DNA from: Serratia symbiotica
GTDB taxonomy: Bacteria; Pseudomonadota; Gammaproteobacteria; Enterobacterales; Enterobacteriaceae
DNA length: 64,000 nucleotides
Assembly: GCA_900016775.1 (NCBI GenBank)
Contig: LN890288.1
Span: 248,001 to 312,000 of the forward strand
Reading direction: 5' to 3'
Each line of letters starts with the position of its first letter. Position 1 is the stretch's first letter. Made by a program: the position numbers and the translations under genes. This document shows, one piece after another, positions 33,154 through 42,344 of the stretch. The notes beneath the pieces were generated by a model, which was given only the letters and a program-made list of their open reading frames with translations, was not told the origin of the DNA and searched no databases.

Positions 33154-34065
33154 ATGGAATTAATACCTGTTAAAATAATATCAAATAAAAAAAAAGAGTT
33201 ATTATGTAAACCAAGTTGGTTAAAAATAAAATTACCAATTAATACATCTCGTATTAATAATATGAAAGTTATTATGCGAAAAAATAATATAAATTCAGTG
33301 TGTGAAGAAACATCTTGTCCAAATATTTTTGAATGTTTTAATAATGGAACTGCTACTTTTATTATTTTAGGTATTGTTTGTACTCGTCGTTGTCCATTTT
33401 GTGAAATAAAACATGGTCGACCTATGACTGTAGATATTAATGAACCTAAAAAATTAGCACAAACAATTTTTGATATGAATCTTAGTTATGTTGTAATTAC
33501 TTCAGTAAATCGTGATGATTTATATGATGGTGGTGCTCAACATTTTTCAAATTGTATTGCTGCTATTAGAATGAAAAATAAATATATTAAAATTGAAATA
33601 TTAGTACCTGATTTTCGTAATTGTATGAATCGTGCATTAAATATATTAAAACTCATTCCTCCAGATATATTTAATCATAACATTGAAAGTGTTCCACGAA
33701 TTTATCATAAAGTTCGTCCTGGAGCTAATTATATACGATCATTAAAATTATTAAAACATTTTAAAGAAATGAACCCATGTATTACTACTAAATCTGGATT
33801 AATTGTTGGATTAGGTGAAACTAATAAAGAAATTATAAAGGTAATGTATGATCTTTATTATCATGGTGTTACTATGTTAACAATTGGTCAATATTTACAA
33901 CCTAGTAAAAATCATTTACCAATTAAACGTTATGTTAGTTTATCTGAATTTGATAATATGAAAAAAAAAGCTATAGATATAGGTTTTGTTAATGTAGCTT
34001 GTGGTCCATTTATTCGTTCATCTTATCATGCAGAATTTCAAGCTAAAAGATTAGAAATAAAATAA
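33154..34065 (+). CDS. lipA: Lipoyl synthase
   Basis: 303 residues (E. coli 321). This radical-SAM enzyme inserts sulfur into octanoyl domains. The auxiliary cluster motif is Cys50, Cys55, Cys61 ([12 protein letters not shown]) and the radical-SAM motif Cys76, Cys80, Cys83 (CTRRCPFC). The C-terminal RSSY serine, an auxiliary-cluster ligand, is present. It lacks the first 17 or so residues of the E. coli protein; an in-frame stop at 33127 rules out a longer start. With LipB it makes the symbiont independent for lipoate. Confidence 0.97.
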   Translation: MELIPVKIISNKKKELLCKPSWLKIKLPINTSRINNMKVIMRKNNINSVCEETSCPNIFECFNNGTATFIILGIVCTRRCPFCEIKHGRPMTVDINEPKKLAQTIFDMNLSYVVITSVNRDDLYDGGAQHFSNCIAAIRMKNKYIKIEILVPDFRNCMNRALNILKLIPPDIFNHNIESVPRIYHKVRPGANYIRSLKLLKHFKEMNPCITTKSGLIVGLGETNKEIIKVMYDLYYHGVTMLTIGQYLQPSKNHLPIKRYVSLSEFDNMKKKAIDIGFVNVACGPFIRSSYHAEFQAKRLEIK

Positions 34066-34468
34066 TTTTTAATTATATGTGTTACAATTTAAATTTAAAT
34101 TATTATATAAAATAAAAAATAATTATTTTATATAATAATAAATATGTTTAATAATAAAATTTATTTAATATATAAATATTAAAAATATAAATATATAATT
34201 ATTATAATTATTTATTCAATTTTTTCTTTCTTTAAAAAAAAAAAATTAAAAATAATATTAATATTAATTTTATATAATAATTTAAGTAAAAATAAATCTA
34301 TTTTTTATTAAAATATAATCTAATTCAGTTTATAATTTTAGATATTAATGAAAATAATTTAAATTTAGTACATTATTTAAATTATTTTAAAAAATTTTAT
34401 AAAAAAATAAAATTTACATTTATGTAATTTATAAATTATATTGAATAAGATTATAAGGATAAAATTGA
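34066..34468. other. lipA-mepM spacer
   Basis: About 400 bases of A/T-rich DNA. There is a tract of pyrimidines followed by 12 A near 34224-34250. No gene, tRNA or G/C hairpin was seen. An AAGGA ribosome site at 34455-34459 serves the GTG start of mepM. Confidence 0.55.
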
Positions 34469-35713
34469 GTGCAGTGGATAGTTAAAACTATCATTCTGAT
34501 GCATAATAAGTTATTAAAAATTTATTATATTATCCTTTTATTATTAATTATAGGGATATTAACTATTTTAATATATAAGCCTGATATACAAAATATTTCA
34601 TTAGATATTAGAAAATTACAATTATTAATATTAGAATCTAATCATTTTAAAAATATAAATTTATTATTTTTAAAAAATAAATTTAAAAAAAATTTAATAA
34701 ATCAAAAAAATATTAATAAAAATAATATATATAAATATATTCTTTTTTCTAAAATTATTATTAATAATTTTTTTATACAATATAATATTAAAATATTAAA
34801 TATAATTTTATTAATTAATAAATATTATAATATATATTATTTAAATTATAATTTTCAATTATTATGGATAATAAATAAAATACATTTTTTTACAAAAAAT
34901 AAATTTGAATTTTATTTTTGTGAAGTACATTTTTATGATTATTTTAATAATTATTTTAAAAAATTAAAACAATGGAAACAAAATAAATGGAATAATAATA
35001 TTTTAAATATATTATCTTTAGATAATAATATAATTTATTATTCTAATACAATAAATTTAAATATAATTACAATTATTAAAATATTTAAATATCAATTTGA
35101 TTTTAAAACACATCAAAAAAACAATTTATTTTTAATATTTAAATTATTAAAATTATTAAATAATAAAAAAATAAAAAATAAAGTTATGAATATTTATATG
35201 TATACTAATAATATAAATAATTATATTATTTATATTAATAATACATTTTATTATAAAAATAACCATAAATTAATATATAATTTTATGAGATTTCCTACTA
35301 TAAAACAATTTCGTATTTCATCTAAATTTAATCTTCATAGAGTTAATCCCATCACTGGTCGTATTACACCACATAGAGGTGTTGATTTTGCTATGCCAAT
35401 TGGTACTCCTATTATAGCAGTAAATGATGGTGAAGTTTTATTTACTAAACATAGTGTAACAGCAGGTTATTATATAGTAATTCGTCATAGTCATCAATAT
35501 ATAACACGTTATATGCATTTAAAAAAAATATTAGTTAAATCAGGACAAAAAGTAAAACAAGGAGAGCATATTGCATTATCAGGTAATAGTGGATTTTCTA
35601 CTGGACCACATTTACATTTTGAATTATGGATTAATCAAAAACCAGTAAATCCATTAAAAGTAAAATTATTAATTTTTAAAAAAAATAATAATAAAAAACA
35701 AGACACTATTTAA
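34469..35713 (+). CDS. mepM: Murein DD-endopeptidase, M23 family (GTG start)
   Basis: 414 residues (E. coli MepM/YebA 440). It cleaves peptide cross-links so that peptidoglycan can grow. The M23 domain (about 270-400) is strongly conserved: FRISSKFN, HRGVDFAMPIGTP (zinc His and Asp), GYYIVIRHSH, and HLHFELW with the other zinc histidines. An N-terminal membrane anchor (about 18-36) is followed by roughly 230 residues rich in Asn, Ile, Lys and Tyr, with no recognisable LysM. The GTG start aligns with E. coli (MQ at the first residues) and has an AAGGA site 9 bases upstream. Confidence 0.93.
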   Translation: MQWIVKTIILMHNKLLKIYYIILLLLIIGILTILIYKPDIQNISLDIRKLQLLILESNHFKNINLLFLKNKFKKNLINQKNINKNNIYKYILFSKIIINNFFIQYNIKILNIILLINKYYNIYYLNYNFQLLWIINKIHFFTKNKFEFYFCEVHFYDYFNNYFKKLKQWKQNKWNNNILNILSLDNNIIYYSNTINLNIITIIKIFKYQFDFKTHQKNNLFLIFKLLKLLNNKKIKNKVMNIYMYTNNINNYIIYINNTFYYKNNHKLIYNFMRFPTIKQFRISSKFNLHRVNPITGRITPHRGVDFAMPIGTPIIAVNDGEVLFTKHSVTAGYYIVIRHSHQYITRYMHLKKILVKSGQKVKQGEHIALSGNSGFSTGPHLHFELWINQKPVNPLKVKLLIFKKNNNKKQDTI

Positions 35714-35825
35714 TAAAATTAAAAACAATATAAATTTAATAAAAATATTAATTTTAATAAATTATTAATATTTAAATATATTTAAAATTATTAATTTTTA
35801 AATTATTTTAAATTTTTTTATAGTA

Positions 35826-37667
35826 TTAATAGTTTATTAACCGATAAATTAAACCACTTCTTCGTATAAGTGAAGTATAAATTGATTTTTTAAAAATTTC
35901 ATCTGTAGCATATAAAGAAAATTTATAACGTGCTCTAGTAATAGCAGTATAAATTAATTCTCTAGTTAACATAGGTATAAAATAATTTGGTAAAACTAAT
36001 ACTGTATGATTAAATTCAGAACCTTGAGATTTATGCACTGTCATTGCATATGCAATGTCATACACAGGTAATTGATTAGGTGATACTAATTTAATATCAC
36101 CATTCGCTAATAAAAAATTAATTTTTAATTCATAATTTTTATCTAATAAAGCAATACCAATATCACCATTATTTAATTTTAAATTTTTATCATTACGCTT
36201 TATTATTATCGGACGTCCTGGATACCATAATTCTTTTTTATTATGAATAATACCAGTTTTTTCTAATCTAAATTCAATTTGTTGATTTAAACCAGTTACA
36301 CCAAATGGACCAGTACGTAAAGCACATATTACTTGAAAATAATTAAATATAGTTAAAAGAGTAACAATATTAGATTTAATATTAATTTGTTTTAAATAAT
36401 AAAAATATTTTTTTGTACACATTAATAATAATTTTTCATATTCTTGAATATTTGATAATGGATATTTTTTAATATCATGAAAATTTCCATTAATTATTTT
36501 TTTTATTTTTATAAAATTACCAGTATTAACTGCATGTGCTAATTTATTAATTCCTGATTTATTACTAAAACGATAATTTTTCTTAAGTAAACACAAACTA
36601 TCTCGTAATTTTAATTTTATTGAAGTTTTTTTTTCAAATAATTTATAACCTGTTAAATTATTTAATTCTATAATACGTTTTTTACTATATCCAAATTTTA
36701 AAAAAAAACAAATATCACTAAATATTGATCCCGCTTCAATAGAAGGTAATTGATTATGATCACCAATAAAAATTACTTTAGTTTTTAATGAAAGTGCAGA
36801 AATTAAATGAGCCATTATTGATAAATCAATCATAGAAGATTCATCTATTATTATAACATCTAAATTTAATTGATTATTTTTATGATAATAGTTTTTTTGA
36901 CTATAAGGTGTAATTTTTAATAAATGATGTAATGTAATAGCTTTAATAGATAATAATTGATGTTGATCGGATGTTAATGATAAATTACAAAAAATATTGT
37001 TTATTGATTTATTTAAACGATCTGCTGCTTTACCTGTTGGAGTTGTTAATTGAATACGTAAAGATGAATTTTTATAAAGTTCTGTTAATGCTATTAATAT
37101 TTTTGAAATAATAGTTGTTTTTCCGGTTCCAGGTCCACCAGAAATAATTGTAATACGTTTTGTTAAAACTATTGCAATAGCAATTTTTTGCCAATTTATT
37201 TTATTTGTAATAATACCAAAAATTTTATTCAAAATTATAGGTAATCGTTTAAAATCTGTTATTTTATTTTGATAATCATTTTTTAAAAATGATATTACTT
37301 TATTTTCATTTTGCCACATACGTTGAAAATATAAAAATTGATCATTTAAAACTAATGGTGTAGATTTACTACCATCACTAATTGCATTACAAGTTGTAAA
37401 ACGTTTTTTCCACTGCATAATATTTGGTGTTCCAATTAAAGATAAAATAGCTTTTGCTAATTTTGGAGAACGACCTGAAAATAATTTTTTTACTTGTAAT
37501 TGATCTAATCTTAAACAAATATGACCAGATCTTACTTCAGAACTTAAATAAGCTGCTACTAATAGAATATCTGGTTCATGTATATTAGCTATTATTTTTG
37601 CAAATTTTATGTCTAATGAACTTAAGATACCAAGTTTAACTGCTTTATTTAAAAATAAAATCATCAT
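35826..37667 (-). CDS. recD: Exodeoxyribonuclease V alpha chain (RecD helicase)
   Basis: 613 residues from the ATG at 37667 (E. coli 608). It is the 5'-to-3' helicase motor of RecBCD. The Walker A motif SGGPGTGKTT (about 177-184), VIIDESSMIDL (Walker B), GDHNQLPSIEAG and the C-terminal MTVHKSQGSEF and YTAITRARYKF helicase motifs are intact. The 37667 start fits the E. coli N terminus; a longer in-frame start at 37721 would overlap recB and add 18 unaligned residues. It follows recB closely, as in E. coli. Confidence 0.95.
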   Translation of the reverse strand: MMILFLNKAVKLGILSSLDIKFAKIIANIHEPDILLVAAYLSSEVRSGHICLRLDQLQVKKLFSGRSPKLAKAILSLIGTPNIMQWKKRFTTCNAISDGSKSTPLVLNDQFLYFQRMWQNENKVISFLKNDYQNKITDFKRLPIILNKIFGIITNKINWQKIAIAIVLTKRITIISGGPGTGKTTIISKILIALTELYKNSSLRIQLTTPTGKAADRLNKSINNIFCNLSLTSDQHQLLSIKAITLHHLLKITPYSQKNYYHKNNQLNLDVIIIDESSMIDLSIMAHLISALSLKTKVIFIGDHNQLPSIEAGSIFSDICFFLKFGYSKKRIIELNNLTGYKLFEKKTSIKLKLRDSLCLLKKNYRFSNKSGINKLAHAVNTGNFIKIKKIINGNFHDIKKYPLSNIQEYEKLLLMCTKKYFYYLKQINIKSNIVTLLTIFNYFQVICALRTGPFGVTGLNQQIEFRLEKTGIIHNKKELWYPGRPIIIKRNDKNLKLNNGDIGIALLDKNYELKINFLLANGDIKLVSPNQLPVYDIAYAMTVHKSQGSEFNHTVLVLPNYFIPMLTRELIYTAITRARYKFSLYATDEIFKKSIYTSLIRRSGLIYRLINY

Positions 37668-37683
37668 GTTATATTTATATTTT

Positions 37684-40600
37684 TTAATAATTTCCACTAA
37701 ATAAATAATCCATATTTTCAATTAATTTTTTATTTGGATAATGATTAAAAATACCATTTTTAGGATGTTTTATATCAATACCACGTAAAAATAAATATAT
37801 AACGCCACCAAAATTATATTGATATTTATAATTTTTGATACGATATTTTAAATAACGATGTAATGCTAAAGTATAAATTTGATATTGTAAATCATATCTA
37901 TGTTCTATAATTTCATTTTCAATTTTTGATTGTGTATAATTATTACTATCTTCTCCTAACCAATTAGATTTATAATCAAGTAAATAATATTTTCCTTTCC
38001 AATAAAATACTAAATCTATAAATCCTTGTAAAATACCTTTTACATCTTTAAAACTCAAATCTGGACAACGAGCAGAAATAGGATCATAAAATTTTATTAA
38101 ATTATTAAAATCTTTCGCTTTTAATAATTTATTAATTGATAACTGAAATTGAAATTCACATTGTTTATTTTGTGATGTTATTTTTGATAAAGTTAAATTA
38201 TAATTATTTAATGGAGTATTGAGTAATATATTTATCCATTTTAATAAAATAGGTTGCCATTTATCAGAAAAATCTTGATTTCTTAATTGTTCTAATATTT
38301 TTTTTTGATTTAATGGTTGAGTAAAATTTAATTTTTCAAAAATTTTATGTAAAAATTTACCAGATATTAAACCTCGTGGAAAAGTATGTTGTGTAAGTGG
38401 TATTTCTTTATTTTTTATATGTATATTAAAATCATTTGCATTTAATTCAAAAACAATTTTTTTTATTGAATTTTTAGTATTTTTTAAAAAACTAGTATAA
38501 CTAATTACGTTCCAAAAATTTTTAATATAACGAGTAAAATTTTTTGTTAATACTTCTTTTGAAGTATTATTTTTAAATTGAATTTCTTTTTGATTTAGAA
38601 TAATATCTTCTGAAATTGTTATATTATTATCAACTATTTTTTTTAAACAATCATAAAAATAATTTACATTATATAATTTTCCAGATTGTATTAAATAGTT
38701 TTGTGCACTTTGATGTAAATTAACATTTATTATATTTTTATTATTTTTGTATATAATATGTGAAATACCAATACTAGTATGATATATAGATCTAGTTAAT
38801 GCTACATATAATAAACGTAAATCTTCTGATAAACGTTCTTCTTCTGATAATTTAAATTTTTTTTTATCAAAATTGAAATTTAATATTTTTTCAAAAGTAT
38901 TACGATCATGATGTAGTATTATTTTTTTTTGATAAAAATTACTAATAAATGGTAACCATACTATATCAAATTCTAATCCTTTAGATTTATGTATAGTAAT
39001 AATTTTTACTAAATTTTCATTATTTTCTATTTTTATTTTTTGTTTTTCAGATTGAAAATCTGGTTTTTGAATTTGTTTTTCAAACCAATATATTAATTCA
39101 TCTTTATTTTTTAGATATATAGAAGTTTCTTGTAATAATTGACTTAAGTGTAAAATATTAGTTAAATATTGTTTACCATTATTGAGAGATAAAATATTTT
39201 TTTCTATATTATATGTTTTTATTATTGTATATAACATTGATATTATACCATAATTTTTCCATATTTCATTATATTTATAAAATTCATTTATTAATAAATT
39301 CCAAGAATTTTTATTATTTTTTAAATTAAATAAAGTTAATATATCTAATCCCATTAAATTAGTAGCTATACCACGTTGTAAGATTAATTGATTTTCTGGA
39401 GTTAATATTGCACATAATAAAAATAATAAATCTTTAGCCTCTGATGTATTAAAAACATTATTTTGATTAGATAAATAAATTGTTGGAACATATAATGAAT
39501 TTAATTCATTATATATTTGTATCGCTTCATAATGAGTACGAACTAATACTGTAATATTTGAAGCTTGTACTGGTTTTATATCTTTACTATTATACAATAA
39601 AGCTTGTTTTTTTTGTCCTAGATTAAGTATATTACAAATTTGTAATGCACATAATTTTGACATATATTTTTGATAATCAGTAATATTTACATTTTCTCCA
39701 CGTTGTAACCAAAATTTTATTGCTGGTTGTATTTTATTATTTATTTTAAATAATAATTTATGATTTTTTTTTGCTGAATTAATTTTAATAAATGGAATTT
39801 GATCAAATAAAAAAGGTTTTTTTATTTGAGAAAATAATTTATTAATACTAGTTACCATAGCAGGAGATGATCTCCAATTAGTTTCTAAAGTATAATGTGA
39901 ATTTATTTCATTACGAGCACGTATATAAGTAAAAATATCAGTACCACGAAATGAATAAATAGCTTGTTTTGGATCACCAATTAATAATAAACCACATTTT
40001 TTATGACCAATATAAATTTTTTTAAATATACTATATTGTTCTGAATCTGTATCTTGAAATTCATCAATAATTGCTATTGGATATTGATATCTAATATTTT
40101 TTGCTAATTTTTCTCCTTCAACATTGTATAATATATATTTTGTTTTATTAATTAAATCATTAAAAAATATTTCAGATCGTATTTTTTTTTCTTTTTTAAT
40201 AAAATAATGAATTTCATTTAATGCATGTTTTATAATTAAATCACGTAATGTTAATGAAATAGAAAATAATTTATCAATATCATGAAAAATAATATGATAT
40301 GGTATATTATTTTTTTTAGTTTTTTCTATTAAAATAGATTGTTTAAATTTTTTTAATTCTTTAGGTAATGTATAATCTAATGTTTCTTTGATTGTCCATT
40401 CATTAATTTTTTGTAACCAATTTGAAACATTTTTTTTATTATATATATGTTTATTTATATCAGATTGAAGAATTATATTTTTTATATCATTTTCTACTTT
40501 TTTCCAATGTATTTTAATAGAATTAATATATTCTATATTTTTTTTATGACGTATTAATATTGTTTCTTCATTTTTTTGTTTTGGATGTATTATAGGTACT

Positions 40601-41214
40601 GATATATTTAAAAAATCTGAAAGATCATATAATAAATCTTTTGGACTATTCCATTCTTTATAAATAATACGTGCAAGATCTAATGGTAAAGGATAAAAAT
40701 ATCGACGCCAAAAATCAGTACATGCTTGTTGACGTAATAGTATTTCATCTTTTATAAGTGTTTGTTTAAATAATATTCTAGATTTAAGAATATTATTATT
40801 TAATATATTTTGACATAAACTATGAATAGTATAAATTTCCATTTTATGTATTTGTGTTTTTGCTAAATATAATATTTTTATAGCATTAGATAAATTATTA
40901 ATTTCATTTAATAATTTTAAAAATAATGGTTTTTTACTTTTTCCATAAATACAAGTCATATATAAATCATTAATATTGTTTTGAATACGGATTCTAAGTT
41001 CTTCACTTGCAGTGTCAGTAAAAGTTACAACTAAAATTTCTTTAACTTTTAAAGGACGAGAAAATGCTGATTTTTTTCCTAAACCTAATAATAAACGTAA
41101 ATATAATATACCAATAGTAAAAGTTTTACCTGTACCAGCTGATGCTTCAATTAATTGTGTTCCAAATAATGGTATTGTTAATGGATCAAATTTTTTAAAA
41201 AATTTTTCTTTCAT
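37684..41214 (-). CDS. recB: Exodeoxyribonuclease V beta chain (RecB helicase-nuclease)
   Basis: 1,176 residues (E. coli 1,180). It is a UvrD-like 3'-to-5' helicase with a C-terminal nuclease. Walker A is ASAGTGKT (24-31); IDEFQDTD, GDPKQAIYSFRG, TIHKSKGLEFDIVWLP and LLYVALTRS are further helicase motifs. The nuclease motif LLDYKSNW carries Asp1080 and Lys1082 at the E. coli numbers, so it looks catalytically intact. Long Lys/Asn-rich stretches separate the motifs. recC and ptrA, which precede recB in E. coli, are not in the window; RecB needs RecC to work normally. Confidence 0.97.
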   Translation of the reverse strand: MKEKFFKKFDPLTIPLFGTQLIEASAGTGKTFTIGILYLRLLLGLGKKSAFSRPLKVKEILVVTFTDTASEELRIRIQNNINDLYMTCIYGKSKKPLFLKLLNEINNLSNAIKILYLAKTQIHKMEIYTIHSLCQNILNNNILKSRILFKQTLIKDEILLRQQACTDFWRRYFYPLPLDLARIIYKEWNSPKDLLYDLSDFLNISVPIIHPKQKNEETILIRHKKNIEYINSIKIHWKKVENDIKNIILQSDINKHIYNKKNVSNWLQKINEWTIKETLDYTLPKELKKFKQSILIEKTKKNNIPYHIIFHDIDKLFSISLTLRDLIIKHALNEIHYFIKKEKKIRSEIFFNDLINKTKYILYNVEGEKLAKNIRYQYPIAIIDEFQDTDSEQYSIFKKIYIGHKKCGLLLIGDPKQAIYSFRGTDIFTYIRARNEINSHYTLETNWRSSPAMVTSINKLFSQIKKPFLFDQIPFIKINSAKKNHKLLFKINNKIQPAIKFWLQRGENVNITDYQKYMSKLCALQICNILNLGQKKQALLYNSKDIKPVQASNITVLVRTHYEAIQIYNELNSLYVPTIYLSNQNNVFNTSEAKDLLFLLCAILTPENQLILQRGIATNLMGLDILTLFNLKNNKNSWNLLINEFYKYNEIWKNYGIISMLYTIIKTYNIEKNILSLNNGKQYLTNILHLSQLLQETSIYLKNKDELIYWFEKQIQKPDFQSEKQKIKIENNENLVKIITIHKSKGLEFDIVWLPFISNFYQKKIILHHDRNTFEKILNFNFDKKKFKLSEEERLSEDLRLLYVALTRSIYHTSIGISHIIYKNNKNIINVNLHQSAQNYLIQSGKLYNVNYFYDCLKKIVDNNITISEDIILNQKEIQFKNNTSKEVLTKNFTRYIKNFWNVISYTSFLKNTKNSIKKIVFELNANDFNIHIKNKEIPLTQHTFPRGLISGKFLHKIFEKLNFTQPLNQKKILEQLRNQDFSDKWQPILLKWINILLNTPLNNYNLTLSKITSQNKQCEFQFQLSINKLLKAKDFNNLIKFYDPISARCPDLSFKDVKGILQGFIDLVFYWKGKYYLLDYKSNWLGEDSNNYTQSKIENEIIEHRYDLQYQIYTLALHRYLKYRIKNYKYQYNFGGVIYLFLRGIDIKHPKNGIFNHYPNKKLIENMDYLFSGNY

Positions 41215-41413
41215 AAGATTATTATTTTTATATATTTATTTAAAAAAAATAAAATATTAAAATTTATTTTTTTTTAAATAAATATATTTAATATCTAATT
41301 AAATAATTTTAATGATTATAATTTATTTTAAATATTAAATAATATAAATATATAATTTATTATTTTTATGAATCTTTTTAATATTTAAAATTTATTTTTG
41401 ATATATATTAAAA

Positions 41414-42241
41414 TTATTCATTAATAGTACGTAACAATTTATTGATACTAATTTTATTACGTGTTTTAGAATCTACTTTTTTAACAATTATTGCACAATA
41501 AAGATTATAAGAACCATTTTTTGATGGCATGCTACCAGGAACTACTACCGATCCAGATGGTATATATCCATAGTGAGTTTCATTAGTAATACGATTAAAA
41601 ATACGAGTACTTTGTCCAATATAAACACCCATAGAAATCACTGAACCTTTTTTTATTATTACACCTTCAACAATTTCAGAACGTGCACCAATAAAACAAT
41701 TATCTTCAATAATAGTTGGATTAGTTTGCAATGGTTCTAATACTCCCCCAATACCTACCCCACCAGATAAATGAACATTTTTTCCTATTTGCGCGCATGA
41801 ACCAACAGTAACCCAAGTATCAATCATAGTTCCTGTATCAATATATGCACCAATATTTATAAATGATGGCATTAATATAGTATTATGAGCAATAAAAGCT
41901 CCTTGACGTATGTTATTTGGAGGTACTATTCTACAACCTAATTTTTGAAAATCATTTTTATTATAATGAGAAAATTTCATAGGTATTTTATCATAACATT
42001 TAGTTCCCATACTTTTTATTATTTTATTATTATTAATTCTAAAATAAAGTAATATAGATTTTTTTAACCATTCATGTGTTATCCATATATTATTAATTTT
42101 TTCAGCAACACGTAAAATACCTTTATCTAACAAGTTAATTACTTTTATTATTGTTTTACGTGTTAAAATATTTATATTTTTAGGTGTTATTTGTTCACAA
42201 TTATTATAAGCATCATTAATGATGTTTTGTAATTTTTTCAT
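41414..42241 (-). CDS. dapD: Tetrahydrodipicolinate N-succinyltransferase
   Basis: 275 residues (E. coli 274). It succinylates tetrahydrodipicolinate in the route to meso-diaminopimelate and lysine. It is a left-handed beta-helix enzyme: an N-terminal alpha domain (about 1-100), then hexapeptide repeats including [16 protein letters not shown] and [11 protein letters not shown], then [17 protein letters not shown]. Product diaminopimelate feeds the peptidoglycan made by MrcA and the structure Pal binds. It lies 103 bases downstream of mrcA on the same strand. Confidence 0.97.
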   Translation of the reverse strand: MKKLQNIINDAYNNCEQITPKNINILTRKTIIKVINLLDKGILRVAEKINNIWITHEWLKKSILLYFRINNNKIIKSMGTKCYDKIPMKFSHYNKNDFQKLGCRIVPPNNIRQGAFIAHNTILMPSFINIGAYIDTGTMIDTWVTVGSCAQIGKNVHLSGGVGIGGVLEPLQTNPTIIEDNCFIGARSEIVEGVIIKKGSVISMGVYIGQSTRIFNRITNETHYGYIPSGSVVVPGSMPSKNGSYNLYCAIIVKKVDSKTRNKISINKLLRTINE

Positions 42242-42344
42242 ATTATTATTTATCCTAATTTATTGATTTGATTAATAAATATATAAATATAATAATTAAT
42301 TAAATTTTAAAATATATTAAATATTAATAATTGATATTTCAAAA

